Below are positions 36,621 to 48,334 of a stretch of DNA of 64,000 nucleotides, piece after piece; the first letter of the stretch is position 1; the number at the start of each line of letters is the position of its first letter. The DNA is taken from NCBI GenBank assembly GCA_017654935.2, contig CM065704.1, positions 19,660,320 to 19,724,319 of the forward strand, given 5' to 3'. A model generated the notes under the pieces. The model did not search any database. It was not told where the DNA came from and worked only from the letters and a program-made list of their open reading frames with translations. A program made the position numbers and the translations under genes. The stretch is from Phymorhynchus buccinoides. Taxonomy: Eukaryota; Mollusca; Gastropoda; Neogastropoda; Raphitomidae.

Positions 36621-36995
36621 TGCGTCTAGTGTGAACCCAGCCTTAAGGTCAATGCTGTCCATTTTGTAAATTAAAATATTTAAAGCAAAAATAACAAAAA
36701 TAAGCAAAAATATATGCAATTCGTACCTCTGCCATGTAATTCGAACCTCCTACGTCTTTTCAATGGTGCCACGTCAAAAATCCATTCAAAAGCCTGTTTT
36801 AAGTGACTTCAAAGTTTTGATGAGAAAATGACATAAAATTAAATTTTGACGTCACAGAAACTAACTGGAACAATTTAGAAGAAAGAATGGCCTATAGTTA
36901 AAGCCAAGTCCTACCGTTGAATTAGTGCTATAACCCTCCTGGTACGATTTAAATTCAGCACCCTCAAATCATGTTAGATCGACATAAAAACTTAA

Positions 36996-37669
36996 TCATC
37001 ATATAGTAAAAAGCCGAGTGTCCGTCCGTGTGTGTGTGTGTGTCTGTCTGAAACACAAAACGGGCCTTATAACTCCGCCATTTTTCGACCGAATCGCTTC
37101 AAATTTGCTGTGAGCCCTGATGGCAACGGCAACCGAGGCGGCCGTTTCATTTGCGCGGTTTGGCAAATGCGCGAAACGCGTATCCGCCGGACTCTTGGCG
37201 CCCGTATATCCGGCATTTCTGGACCGATTGCCTTCAATTTGGCAGGTACATGACCGGGAACGGTGACTATCGGTGTGCCAAACCGGAAGCGAATCGGTTC
37301 AGAAACGCGCGCGCTATACGCCGCTTTACCTTTTCACAAATAACTCCGCCGTTTCTTAACCGACAAGCCTCAAATTTGCTGTCAGGCTTGCTATGGCCCG
37401 GGCAAAGCTTAGCAGCAAATTGGAAGACAATCGGGAGAGCGCGTCACTTCAAATTTGCTCTACTCAGCGTTACCAGTACTTGGTGTTACCGTTACTAGGT
37501 GTTACCGTTACTAGGGAGAGCGCGTCACTCTCAGAGCAGCGCCAGCGGGAAACGGGGCCTTATAACTCCGCTGTTTCTTAACCGAATCGCTTCAAATTTG
37601 CTGTACTCAGCGTTACCAGTACTTGGCGTTACCATTACTAGGCATTATGGGTACTGGGCGTTGCGCTAG
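36996..37669 (+). mobile_element. Non-autonomous Helitron, unit 1
   Basis: Starts TCATCATATAGTAAAAAGCC at 36996 after an A and ends gcgttgcgCTAG at 37669, i.e. a Helitron 5' TC and 3' CTRR end without target duplication. The interior has repeated modules with ttataactccgccgtttctt and accgaatcgcttcaaatttg, then gttaccagtacttggcgtta iterations near the 3' end. It carries no Rep/helicase coding sequence. Unit 2 follows with no gap. Confidence 0.87.
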
Positions 37670-38218
37670 TCATCATATAGTAAAAAGCCAAGTGTCCGTG
37701 TGTGTGTGTGTGTGTCTGTCTGAAACACAAAACGGGCCTTATAACTCCGCCGTTTTTCCACTGAATCGCTTCAAATTTGCTGTCAGGCTTACTGTGGCCG
37801 CGGCACTGCCCGGCAGCAAATTTGAAGAGAATCGGGAGAGCGTGTCACTCTCAAAGCAGCGCCAACGGGAAACAGGGCCTTATAACTCTGCCGTTTCTTA
37901 ACCGAATCGCTTCAAATTTGCTGTATTCAGCGTTACCAGTACTTGGCGTTACCGTTACTAGGCATTACAGTTACTAGGGAGAGCGCATCACTCTCAGAGC
38001 AGCGCCAACGGGAAACGGGGCCTTATAACTCCGCCTTTTCTTAACCGAATCGCTTAAAATTTGTTGTACTCAGTAAGGTACTCGTAGTAGAACGGGATGA
38101 GTGAAGAAGATGAAAGGAGGGAGAGAGACAAAAGTAATAATAATATTTCGCGGACCCGGCGAAACCAGTACTCAGCGTTACCAGTACGGTGCATTGCCAG
38201 TACTAGGCGTTGCGCTAG
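37670..38218 (+). mobile_element. Non-autonomous Helitron, unit 2
   Basis: Begins TCATCATATAGTAAAAAGCC directly after the CTAG of unit 1 and ends gcgttgcgCTAG at 38218, followed by T. It shares the interior modules of unit 1. Host sequence resumes at 38219 and, with the left flank ending at 36995, rebuilds the uninterrupted paralogue at 14830-14890. Confidence 0.88.
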
Positions 38219-38599
38219 TATATATCACAAAACAAGGTCAAGATTAATTTCGCCTGGACTACTACTAAACTAGGCCTACTGACTACCCTTAACTACGTCA
38301 CTTGAGCTAATTGCCCCTAGACGAGATTTCAAGATAGCAGAATACACAGAAGAAAAAAGGTCAGCGCATTTTTGCTAACTTTGAGCTAACAGTATGATTG
38401 CATTCCGTTTTATGAATGTTTGTGACTTTGAATTATGTCAGAGTTTAAAATCCAAATCGATTTTGCATCATTCTGCCCGTGGTTTACGAGAAGCTCATAG
38501 ATCAGATGGAGATGAGTATGAGCCGTCAATTTTATCATTGCATCACAAGTTGTTTACGTCTTTACGTCATGTATGTCACTATGTCATATCTATTTTTAG

Positions 38600-38632
38600 C
38601 ACTGGACAACGGGTTGAACCCGAAACGTCGTG
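38600..38632 (+). other. Degenerate hammerhead-like motif
   Basis: cactggacaacgggtt followed by gaacccgaaacgtc has the spacing of a hammerhead core: a CTGANGA-like box (here ctggacaa), a GGGTT/AACCC stem II, and GAAAC. The first box is not canonical, so cleavage activity is doubtful. Similar words are known from retroelement-associated ribozymes. Confidence 0.3.
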
Positions 38633-38736
38633 ATTTTTTATTTTTTTTGGCTCTGTGTTTTGTTTTTATTAAACCTTTTATTTTGGGTTTCAATTTCGAC
38701 TGTTTTAATTTGTTGTGATTATTATTATTATTAGGA

Positions 38737-39500
38737 CTAGCGCAACGCCCCGTACTGGTAACGTCTAGTACAGGTAACGCCAAGTACTGGTAACTCTGAG
38801 TACCGGTTTCGTTGGGTCCGTGAAATATTATATTTTTATTTTTGTGGCTGAAAACCCAATTTTTAGATGCCTACTACTTTCAAGGCCTACCGATCTCCAT
38901 GACCTTGACCGTGACCTTGATCGGTATGCAATCATCAGACAAACCGTAAGCCAAAGTACCTACATGCCAAGTTTGAAGTCCCTAAGTGTGGACGTTATAG
39001 CCCCTTAAATATTTTCGGTTGTCAAGGTCATACACCAAGGTAAAGGTCACAACGGCAATAATTTATGCGCGGATGCCTTCCTCTCATGGTGACACGCCAC
39101 CACACAAAATTGGAAACGATTCGGTGAAGCGGTTCGGGAGATATGCGTGGGACAGAAAACCGCAATTATTAGACCCTTACCACTTTCAAGGCATACCGAT
39201 CTCCCTGACCTTGACCTTGACCTTCATTGGTACGCCATCAGCAGAACGGCCATAAGGGAAAGTACCTCCATGCCAAGTTTGAAGACACTAGGACCTGCGG
39301 TGTGGAAGTTATGGCCCTGTAACGGTTTTCGGTTTTCAAGGTCATACGCCAAGGTCAAGGTCAGGGCGGCAAAAAGTTTTGCGCGCATGCCTTCTTCTCA
39401 TGGGGACACACAACCACACAAAATTTGAAGCGATTCGGTCAAGCGGTTCGGGAGATCCTTGGGACAGACAGAAAAGAAGAACAAACAAACAAACAAAAGA
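38737..39500 (-). mobile_element. Helitron 3' end joined to AGGTCA-rich modules, copy D
   Basis: On the minus strand the 3' end is gcgttgcgCTAG (38740-38737) followed by T. It is preceded by taccggtaacg-type 16-bp iterations and gggtccgtgaaatat. The body from 38860 to 39470 is made of the same tgaccttgacctt modules as copies A-C, ending in (caaa)n at 39480-39496. An inverted homologue with the same junction is at 58755-59499. Confidence 0.8.
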
Positions 39501-40260
39501 AGGAAACAAACCTGAACGAATTGTCAGCAAAATATGGCCGAAAAACCGCGAAATCGGCGAAATTTCGAACTTGAATATCTCAAAAACGGCTGCTCGGATT
39601 TTGTTCATGTTTTCAGAATTTACTACAAAGTAGATTGGCAACACTTCCGGCATAAAACCCAACCGGAAGTCCGAACTGGAAGTGCCACAGCTATGGTCAG
39701 GCAGCTTTTATTTGGTTCACAGAATAGCCCAAACCGGAAGTGACGTCACAAAACTAACTATTGGATATTGTAGCCCTTATCACTTATGTTGACCCAGGTC
39801 TGAAAGGAGTTTGTTGACGATATGTTAAATAGTTTGGAAGTTATTCAAATATATGTAAATTTGGTTGACCTACTTTCACTGTTTTTTACTTTTCAACCGA
39901 ATTCGCTTAAATTCACAGGACAATTGACAGACACTATTCTCATGCTCAATATCGAATATTATACCGATTGGCCAAACGTTGGCCGAAATATGGGCTAAAA
40001 ATGGCCAAATTCGGCCAATATTCAAGCTTGAATAACTCAAAAACGGCTTCACGGAATGCATTCCTATTTTCACTGATTATTAAGGAGTATCTTTGCAACA
40101 CTTCCGATATGAAACTGAGCCAGAAGTGCCAACTGGAAGTGGGGACAAACACTTTCAAATTTATTGACTCAAAATCCCTTCTACAAAATGCATAGAATGC
40201 TATTTAGAGTATGCATGTCATAGCAGAGTGTTACAGTGACGCAAAGTGACACTGACGTCA
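39501..40260. repeat. gaaatatggcc / cacttccgg-type repeat
   Basis: Two related modules (about 39530-39760 and 39895-40145) share atatggcc..aaa, cttgaata.ctcaaaaacgg, ttactacaaagt-like and caacacttccg.ata words. The first is closely matched by 48700-48990. No coding potential. Confidence 0.8.
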
Positions 40261-40320
40261 TTGGTGTTTTGAAGTAAGCTGTGACGTATAATTTTTTATG
40301 AAATTGCGGTAGGCCACAAC

Positions 40321-40600
40321 AATGGCTCCAACCCACCTGCGTGCGCATCTCGACCCTTCCAACGGAAGTGTCGCCATCTTAGTCCTTATTTGTGTGTAAA
40401 CAAAATGAAAATGTTATCTAAATGTGTAAAGAAAACATCCAGATGTTATAAATACAGTTTAGATAAGTTTCGAATTGGAACAGCCAAATACGCAGCATCG
40501 ATCTAGCATTTTTCAAAAAAAGGTAAGGACTAAGATGGCGGTCTCCCATAATATGGCGCTCCTTGTGGCCGGATATGACGACACGTGGGTACCAGCCATA
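40321..40600. mobile_element. 280-bp MITE, copy 2
   Basis: Inverted, nearly identical copy of 15111-15390, same length. It ends ...accagccata at 40600; the left end starts aatggctccaacccac. A (GA)n run follows at 40701-40733. Confidence 0.87.
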
Positions 40601-40693
40601 TAAAGATAAAGAGAGAGAACAATGAACAACAATATTTTACTGAACTGGGCCATCTGCCCATATCAAAGGGGACAGCGGGGTAGGGTCATCAGC

Positions 40694-40733
<40 letters not shown>

Positions 40734-40736
<3 letters not shown>

Positions 40737-41800
40737 AAGATTATATAGATGGTTGATGAAAAGGGAGAATCCTGTCATGTTTGTCCTAAAGACAAATATA
40801 GGTAGGTATATCTACAAAAACGGTCAAAATTCAAGGTAGCCCAAAACCAAATACATATTTCTAAACAAGCCCGTAATAGAAACTCACATGCAAAATTTCA
40901 GTTAAATCTGATGAATAGTTTTGAAGATAATTGCTTTTAAAGACCCCACATTTTGCGCAATTTGGGAAAAGTGCAAAAAATGCAGTTTTTGAAGTCGCAT
41001 ATCTCAAATATTAATGCATTTCCAAAGTTAAAACTTGGTTTTTCTAACAGTTGGATACTTATGCGACATGCCGATTTTTTTCTGTCTAATCAGACTGTAC
41101 AGTTTTGAAAACACAGGGGTGCAAAAATGGCTAAAAACGCTATTTCCGCTTTTGTCCAATATGCAAATTTCAGCACAACTGACACTAAACTGACCATATC
41201 TCTAAAAGTAATGGACTGACCGCAATAAAATGTGTATCCAAGGATTCAGCATTGATTCAGGAATAAGAATCAGTCGTTATTTATGGGAAATAAAGCCATT
41301 GTAACTCTTACACACAAGTAATATAATCCCTAATGCTGAAAAATTACCATAAAAGAGTGCCACCACAACCATTAAAGTTCATAGTGCCATAAAATGTTCC
41401 AAAGCTATTTGTTCGCCTGTCAAAACAAAGAATCTTTTGAAATCTGGTACTTCAGACCTGCATACGTCTCCAAAACGTCCTTTGCCCCATCTACAGTGGA
41501 TAAAGGAGTATAAGTTAGTTGCGGTCTGTTTTGTGTTGTTTTCATTTTGTGTGTAGGTGTTTGTCTGTGTTTATTGGGGTCTGCAACGAACACCTTTTGC
41601 AAGAGTGAATGCCCTTGGTGGGTGGGGGAAGATGGTTCAGTACTGACCAAACAGGTGGATAACTCGCCAATAACCCTATTTGATGCCACTAAATGGCTGC
41701 CTTTTGCAAGAGTGAATGCCCTTGTCAGTACTGACCAGCAAGGGCATCACTCTCACTCTCAAGGGCGTTAATAACACTAGTTGCAGAGGCCTAAAAAAAT
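40734..41800. other. Repeat-like sequence without coding content
   Basis: Near 40768 gggagaatcctgtcatgttt plus a hairpin resembles the Helitron-type end at 49760-49813, but it finishes ctac rather than CTRR. The word ccttttgcaagagtgaatgc is duplicated at about 41597 and 41700. Nothing else is recognised. Confidence 0.4.
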
Positions 41801-42130
41801 AATATTTTGCGAACCGCTAAACAGAATCACATCAAAATTTGTGTGACAGTGTATGACCAAGACCAAAAGACATATGCGGGGGAAAATGCAGCCGCCCTAA
41901 CCTTGACATTGACGTTTGACCTTGAAAACTTTAATTTCTTCTTGTGGCCACATCCTTCAAGGTACAATCTTGAAATTTAGTATGTGGACATTTTAGCTTT
42001 AGATGTTTCGGAGTACTGATTAGCAATTACCTTGTTGACCTTGGACTTTGAACTTGACCTTTGACCTTGGTCATATGAACTTGTTTGTCTTTAGTCATTG
42101 TTTTCAGCCTTTTGCAGTCACAAACTTCAC
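41800..42130. repeat. Diverged AGGTCA-rich module, copy F
   Basis: gcgaaccgctaaacagaatc, aaaatttgtgtgacagtgta, ccttgacattgacgtttgacc and tgaccttggactttgaactt show the module order of the other copies with many substitutions, so this is an older member. Confidence 0.7.
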
Positions 42131-42198
42131 ATTTTGTGGGTTAGTACAATGGCTCAAGGTCAACATAATAAAATAAAGAATTGATTACTTTTATGACA

Positions 42199-42424
42199 TT
42201 AACCCCTTTCCTGCCTGCCCCATGTGGGTGATGTCATTGATGATGTCATAACGTCATTGTCCTGGAATGCAGGTTTTTGTCTTAGATGCTTAAGAAGTCA
42301 GGAAATAGTATATCCCTAGACCAATTTGTCATACTGAGTCTAACAGGTCTCTTTCATATTTTATGACAAAATACGGTATAGGAAAAAGAACTTCTCCATT
42401 TTTCTCTGTCAGTGAAGGTGTTAA
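42199..42424. mobile_element. piggyBac-like MITE, copy 2 (diverged)
   Basis: TTAACCCCTTTCCTGCC at the left and ctgtcagtgaaggtgTTAA at the right are imperfect inverted ends bounded by TTAA. The interior gatgtcattgatgatgtcat matches copy 1 (9129-9356) in inverted orientation. Confidence 0.68.
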
Positions 42425-43195
42425 TCTTGACTTTTGACATCGTGTCTTTGAGCAGTGGCATGCCGCAAAGAAAAGACCTTTAAAAGTACCGTGACCTTGA
42501 TCTTCACTTTTGACCTTGTGGCTGTAGTCAGTAAGCCATTGGTTGTAGACCCATATGCTTAATCAGCATTACCATAAAATGCTGTGGGAGACATTTTGAA
42601 GCTTGTTAACATTGACCACTGGCCTTGTGGTTGTCCGATGAGAATCATTGGTCGTACAACCTTAGGCCCTCAAACCATGTGTTTTTATTTTCACCCAAAG
42701 AATGCAGAGGGAAGATCTATTTTAAGCTTATAGAACTTCCGGTTTCAGAATTGAAACCAGAAATATTCAGTATCAACTGCGTTCTCCATGTCGATGTACT
42801 CTGCAGTTGCGTTGTCGTCTTCATAGTGAGGCTTTGGTGGTAAATCTTGCTGCATTTGTTGTGGTGTATTATGTACTATTAGCATCAGCTGGGTGATGGA
42901 GTGTAGGAATTGTGCCAGGTTAGATGCCATATTTTCAGGAGTCTTGTGAGTGGAAGTTTGACTTGGAAGAAATGGCACTGGATTTCAAGTGCGTTTGTAA
43001 TGTCAGTTATTGAGGCATTGCAATTGAAAGGTTGATATAGGGCCTATGTCTTCTCTTGACTGGTGTGGTTCTCATCGATTTTGCTCTTCCATCAGGAGCT
43101 TTTCCTTCTACATTCGTTTGCTGTTGATTTTCTTGCCTTGTTGAAATCACTATTTCCTGCTCCACTACACAAACTCTCCTTTAGACTGACACAAG
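42425..43195. other. Unassigned sequence
   Basis: No gene or repeat recognised. A few ccttgac/accttg words near 42490 suggest a further decayed AGGTCA module. Confidence 0.35.
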
Positions 43196-43217
43196 TTTGC
43201 ATGACACAAACGATAGT

Positions 43218-43219
<2 letters not shown>

Positions 43220-43302
<83 letters not shown>

Positions 43303-43350
43303 CTATCTGTCCCCCCCCTCTCTCTCCCTCTCTCTCCCTCTCTCTATTGA
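43220..43350. repeat. (CT)n microsatellite
   Basis: About 39 CT units followed by C-rich CT sequence. Confidence 0.96.
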
Positions 43351-43547
43351 ATGTTCTATTTGCCCCAGGGCTGGGTGGAAAAAAGCATTGTATTGCTTAT
43401 CTCATGTTTCCCTGGTTAAATAAAATTTCGTTTTCGTTTTCGTTTTCGTCTCTCTCTAACGTATCTCTTGACTCCTTTCTCAGTCTGTCTGTCGCTCTTA
43501 TTTCAGTCGCCCCCCCCCCCCCCCATCTCTCTCCCTTTATCTCTCTC

Positions 43548-43815
43548 TTCTTTTCTCTATCCCTCTTCTCTCTCTTTGACCCTGTATTTGTTTATCTCCC
43601 CATCTCTCCCTCGCGTTTTCCTCCCTCCTTTCTTCTCTTTCTCTATCCCTCTTCTCTCTCTTTGACCCTGTATTTGTTTATCTCCCCATCTCTCCCTCGC
43701 GTTTTCCTCCCTCCTTTCTTCTCTTTCTCTATCCCTCTTCTCTCTCTTTGACCCTGTATTTGTTTATCTCCCCATCTCTCCCTCGCGTTTTCCTCCCTCC
43801 TTTCTTCTCTTTCAG
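43548..43815. repeat. 86-bp pyrimidine-rich minisatellite, 3 copies
   Basis: The unit containing tttgaccctgtatttgttta and tctccctcgcgttttcctcc starts again every 86 bp (marker gaccctg at 43578, 43664 and 43750). Open frames through it are repeat translations. Confidence 0.93.
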
Positions 43816-43879
43816 ACTAGATCTATTTTTCATATGTTTGCATTTTTATTGTTTATTAAACTTGCTGCTTGTTTTGAAT

Positions 43880-43994
<115 letters not shown>

Positions 43995-44110
43995 TGTGTG
44001 TGTGTATGTGTACGTGCTGAAATGAACGTACCTAACAATTACACGTGTGAACGAGCGTGCGTGCGTATGTATGAATGTATATGTGCGTGCGTGCGGGCGC
44101 GATTGTGTGT

Positions 44111-44150
<40 letters not shown>

Positions 44151-44229
44151 TACATGCGTTTGAATTTATTCATGCATTGCAATGCCCTTGACATTTTTGT
44201 TTGTTTTTGTAACCGCCCGCCATGACATG

Positions 44230-45783
44230 GGCCTAAGGCCTATTCATTAAACCGTTCAGTGTTCAGTGTTCAGTGTTCTCTCTCTCTCTCTCTCTCTCCT
44301 CTCATGGATTTCTTATGACATTCAAGCAAGTACCTGATTCAAGTAACGAAAATAGTCTACTTTGTGTGAGTTATTGTTCTTGATTAATATTAATAAAGTC
44401 ATTTTAAATGCCATAATTATTTTGAAAAGGAAGCATAAATGTGCAAAGTTATTATTAGATTAATAAGCATTTGTTATTTTTATTAACATGTTTGAAAACA
44501 TTTATTCGTTTTGTACACCGCTTTTGTATAAAATAAATATATCAAAAGAAAGTATATAGTACGCGTTTGTTTATCTGTTTGTTTGTAATCTGGGTCTCAG
44601 AAAATCTAAGTTTGAACTTTTGGCCTCTTTTTTTCTTATAAACAATGCAAAACAAAGTGTATTTTGCCACGCATAATTAAAAACAAATGACTCCTGAACA
44701 AAACTTACAGATTTTATTATGTTAACTTGACACACTAGTAGATAGATCTAGATCAAGGCCGAAAGTCGTGTCCGATTAATAATTTATTGTTCTTGCTATT
44801 ATTAAGTATCGAAAAAAGTGTAGTTTTAACCCAAAAAATCGCAAAAGCTGTTGCCTAAAAAAATTGAATCAATCATTGTAACAATTTCCCACAGCTTTCA
44901 CGCGTATTTGTTGTTTAAAAATAACCATGCTTCGAAAAATCTAACGAATTGTAAGGTATGCATTTTCTGAGTTTGAACTTTTGGTTTTGACTTTGGCTGT
45001 CCCACCCATCTAACTTCATCCTTCATTTTCACGCGAACTGCGCGGTTTCTTGGAATAATAAAGTACATAGCAATGCAAATTAGTGATACTTGAGCAAAAC
45101 TAGCAGATGTTGTATTTTTTGCTTACATAATTAAGAGTTGATCGACTCCGAAAGTCCGTTCATCGAGTGTTATGGCGCCCACATCACTGGGCTGCACGCT
45201 CTCGACCACGCAATACTTTGATTTGTCATACTCTCAAATTTGCCCATGCAATTGCCTAGTATAGTGTATATCAACGGAAAGAGGAAAGAATGAGCTTTCA
45301 TGCGATCTGAATCCCAAAACGAATTAATTCGAAACCACATAACACTGTGTTTTAAAATTTTGTATTTTTTTAACCTACCACGTTTTCAATAAAATCGAAA
45401 GTAACTTTCTTGGGAAATTGACAATGAGATAGCCGAAACCCTGTGATTGGTTGCGAGGGGCAATTTCTACAGCCGTTACAAGCAACGTACCATTTTTGGT
45501 AGTGACGTTGGCCTTGTTAAAATTTAGGTCACGCTTCGTTTTCGACCGCGATCCCATCCTTGTTTCATTAACGATTGTGTAAGTACACTCGCATTCGTAC
45601 AAAATACGCAACACACACAGTGATTAGGAAAGAACATTTTCTTTGTTGGCGTGTATTTCTAGAACATTCGTGATATATCTTTTGAGAAATCAGAAGTTGA
45701 AAATTGGTAAAATGTGGGCAGCTCAGTCAGTGTTTCATGACGTTGTATAGGTAAAGGGACTACCTAATATATTAGCCATCTAG
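44230..45783 (+). repeat. Module repeat ending in a Helitron-like 3' terminus
   Basis: Two related modules (about 44600-44760 and 44960-45150) share gagtttgaacttttgg-type words, aatgcaaa and acttacag/actagcag attt words. The right end has a taggta/taccta hairpin (about 45746-45765), then gccatCTAG at 45783 followed by T. This fits a Helitron 3' end (hairpin plus CTRR before T). The 5' end was not found. Confidence 0.5.
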
Positions 45784-47556
45784 TTATTATTATTATTGTT
45801 GTTGTTGTTGTTATTATTATTATAAGGTTACTTTCCTTAAATATAAGCTTGTAGAAAACAGAACTTTTAAAACAGAACACATAAAACGCGTTGCTTGCAA
45901 ATGTGCAGATGCGATAACGCTTAGCCATACCGCGCGTGCGGGTGTGACCAAAAAGTCGCATTCAATCGATTTGTCGAATTCCGCTCAGGCGGCTAACGTT
46001 CCTTCCACGTGGGCAGTTGAGTTTTGTTGCACCACATACATACTACTACTTGTGATAGGCTGTATGACCTACGTTTGCAACATTTGGCATAAAGGACGAC
46101 ATAGCGAGAGAGGCCAGATGTTGCGCTAGTTAGGGGACAAAATGAGGTTTTACGTCCTCTCGGCCTGGGACATTTGTTTTGTTAGAGATAAAAGACAGGA
46201 CTAGACGAATACAAACAGTACAACACAGAACGGGAACAACGTTGAAACAAGAAAGGCGGGCATTCTCTATTGCAAGCTGTTATGATTTAAAATATTGGGT
46301 ACCAAATATTGTTTACTTGAAGTGATCTGGGGCTGGCTAGGGGAAACCACCGACGTACTATATCGCTGGGGGAAACTGAATGACTGCTTTCGCGATTTGA
46401 GTTCAAACGGCAACGCTACTTGCCTTTTTGATGGCCAACCGTTTCTTCTCTGAGACTGCTGCCCAAAAGTGTAGAAACTCCATAGACTGACTTTGCTGCT
46501 ACTTCGGGAAACTTCAGTAAGAGAAGTAGGCTAAAGGGGGAGAATATGCGGATTTTCCTATTTTCCCATGGTTTGAAAAGTGAGGTTATGTTCATACTTG
46601 ATGAAAATAAAGTTTTACGTCTTCTCGACCTAAGTCATATGAGACATTACTTTAGATTAGTTGGGGGTTCATACTTTTACTTAATATTTCTTTTATTTTA
46701 GCCCGATGGGCAATAAAATCTGACATTTTCGTTTTTGAATAGCGCCGCTTTGCCTTTCAGTTTCAGTCGTCCCAGTTTCAGTCGTCCCATTCGAGAATGG
46801 GACGGACAAAGTGGGAATTCCAACTTTGTACCGCATTCCGAAAACGCGCAGAACATAGTATATTATATAAATGCATAATAGTGTACAAACGTAAGGAAGT
46901 GCATGTATTTTGATTTCATATGTATACTTTCAAATGTGTTCCATATATAGTTCAAAACTGCCATCACAATCGCACGCTGTAGTACGACAAGCATCCCACA
47001 CTCAAGCTAAGTCATGAAGAAACCCAGACATTTCATCACCCTCGTCAAACAGTAAATTGATTCCACATAAAAAATCCAAAATTAGAAATCAGAAAAACTT
47101 GCAATACAAGTCAACAAATACCTGAATTAAAAACATTTTGGAAAAAAACACGTCACTTTGGTAGACTAAGATCAGGGTCGAAACAACTGTCCTCGGCTGG
47201 ATTCTGCCATTGCATCCCTAACAAGGAGGAAAAACTAGACTAGCACTCAGTATGTTTTTTAATATAACTGGTTTTAGTTTCACATCCAAAGACATTGGGA
47301 CAAAAATGTTTTTAATTTTATTATCATTGCATTTCAAATGCTCTAACTTTTGAGTCCTGTAGGCTGGAGGAACGGTGCCGGCAGTAAACTGAGATTGTTT
47401 TCATATCTATTTTATCCTTTTGGATACTATTTCAGTTGCTGGCCCTCTCTGGTTGTGTCGCTTATTTTTTCATATTTTTAATTTTGGAACATTGTTATGT
47501 TCATTGTTATCATTTTTGTTGTTCTTATTATTACTAATATTAGTATTGGTAGTGGT
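45784..47556. other. Unassigned sequence with two LINE-tail-like stem-loops
   Basis: ttttacgtcctctcggcctg..ggacattt at about 46150 and ttttacgtcttctcgaccta at about 46614 resemble the 3' end of the large retrotransposon (25569-25603). A short hairpin gtcccattcgagaatgggac lies at about 46783. No gene is recognised. Confidence 0.4.
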
Positions 47557-48096
47557 ATCGGTACTCCTCCACTCTCTCAACACTCTCCCCATCAATCACG
47601 AGTTGTGGTACAGGCAATGAAGGACTATACCCAGATATCGGTACTCCTCCACTCTCTCAACACTCTCCCCATCAATCACGAGTTGTGGTACAGGCAATGA
47701 AGGACTGTACCCAGATATCGGTACTCCTCCACTCTCTCAACACTCTCCCCATCAATCACGAGTTGTGGTACAGGCAATGAAGGACTGTACCCAGATATCA
47801 GTACTCCTCCACTCTCTCAACACTCTCCCCATCAACCACAAGCTGTGGTACAGGCAATGAAGGACTGTACCCAGATATCTGTACTCCTCCACTCTCTCAA
47901 CACTCTCCCCATCAATCACGAGTTGTGGTACAGGCAATGAAGGACTGTACCCAGATATCTGTACTCCTCCACTCTCTCAACACTCTCCCCATCAACCACA
48001 AGCTGTGGTACAGGCAATGAAGGACTGTACCCAGATATCTGTACTCCTCCACTCTCTCAACACTCTCACCATCAACCACAAGCTGTGGTACAGGCA
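47557..48096 (-). repeat. 80-bp satellite derived from a LINE reverse transcriptase
   Basis: Unit boundaries recur exactly every 80 bp (gtactcctcc at 47561, 47641, 47721, 47801, 47881, 47961, 48041), giving about 6.75 copies with a few variants (tcacgagttg/ccacaagctg). On the minus strand one unit reads PQLVIDGESVERVEEYRYLG, the conserved segment before the RT thumb of many LINEs (DGE.VE.V..Y.YLG). As 80 is not a multiple of 3, the next unit is read in a shifted frame and yields nonsense, so this is a satellite and not a protein. Confidence 0.9.
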
Positions 48097-48334
48097 CTAT
48101 GGTACAAGTTTGTCAACCTGAGAAAGGAGTTTGGATTTCATTGCATTATCTTCACTCCTTTCCTCTCGCCATTGACTTCTTTGTACATATGTGTTTGTCT
48201 GCCCTTCTTTCTGTGTGTCTGTCTATCTATCTATGCTTGTTTCTTTTTGTCTGTCCTCCCGTCTCAAGGCGATCTTTTCTGCTTGGTTGTATTCTTGCTA
48301 CATCAATTTTTCTGTACGAATGTGGTTCTTTTTA

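Noticed and set aside
40768..40816. A third gccatctag-type Helitron end
   Set aside because: The hairpin is imperfect and the end reads ctac followed by a, which does not satisfy CTRR-T.
47752..48097. Small proteins with repeated PQLVIDGESVERVEEYRYLG
   Set aside because: The 80-bp period breaks frame each unit; it is a satellite derived from a LINE segment.
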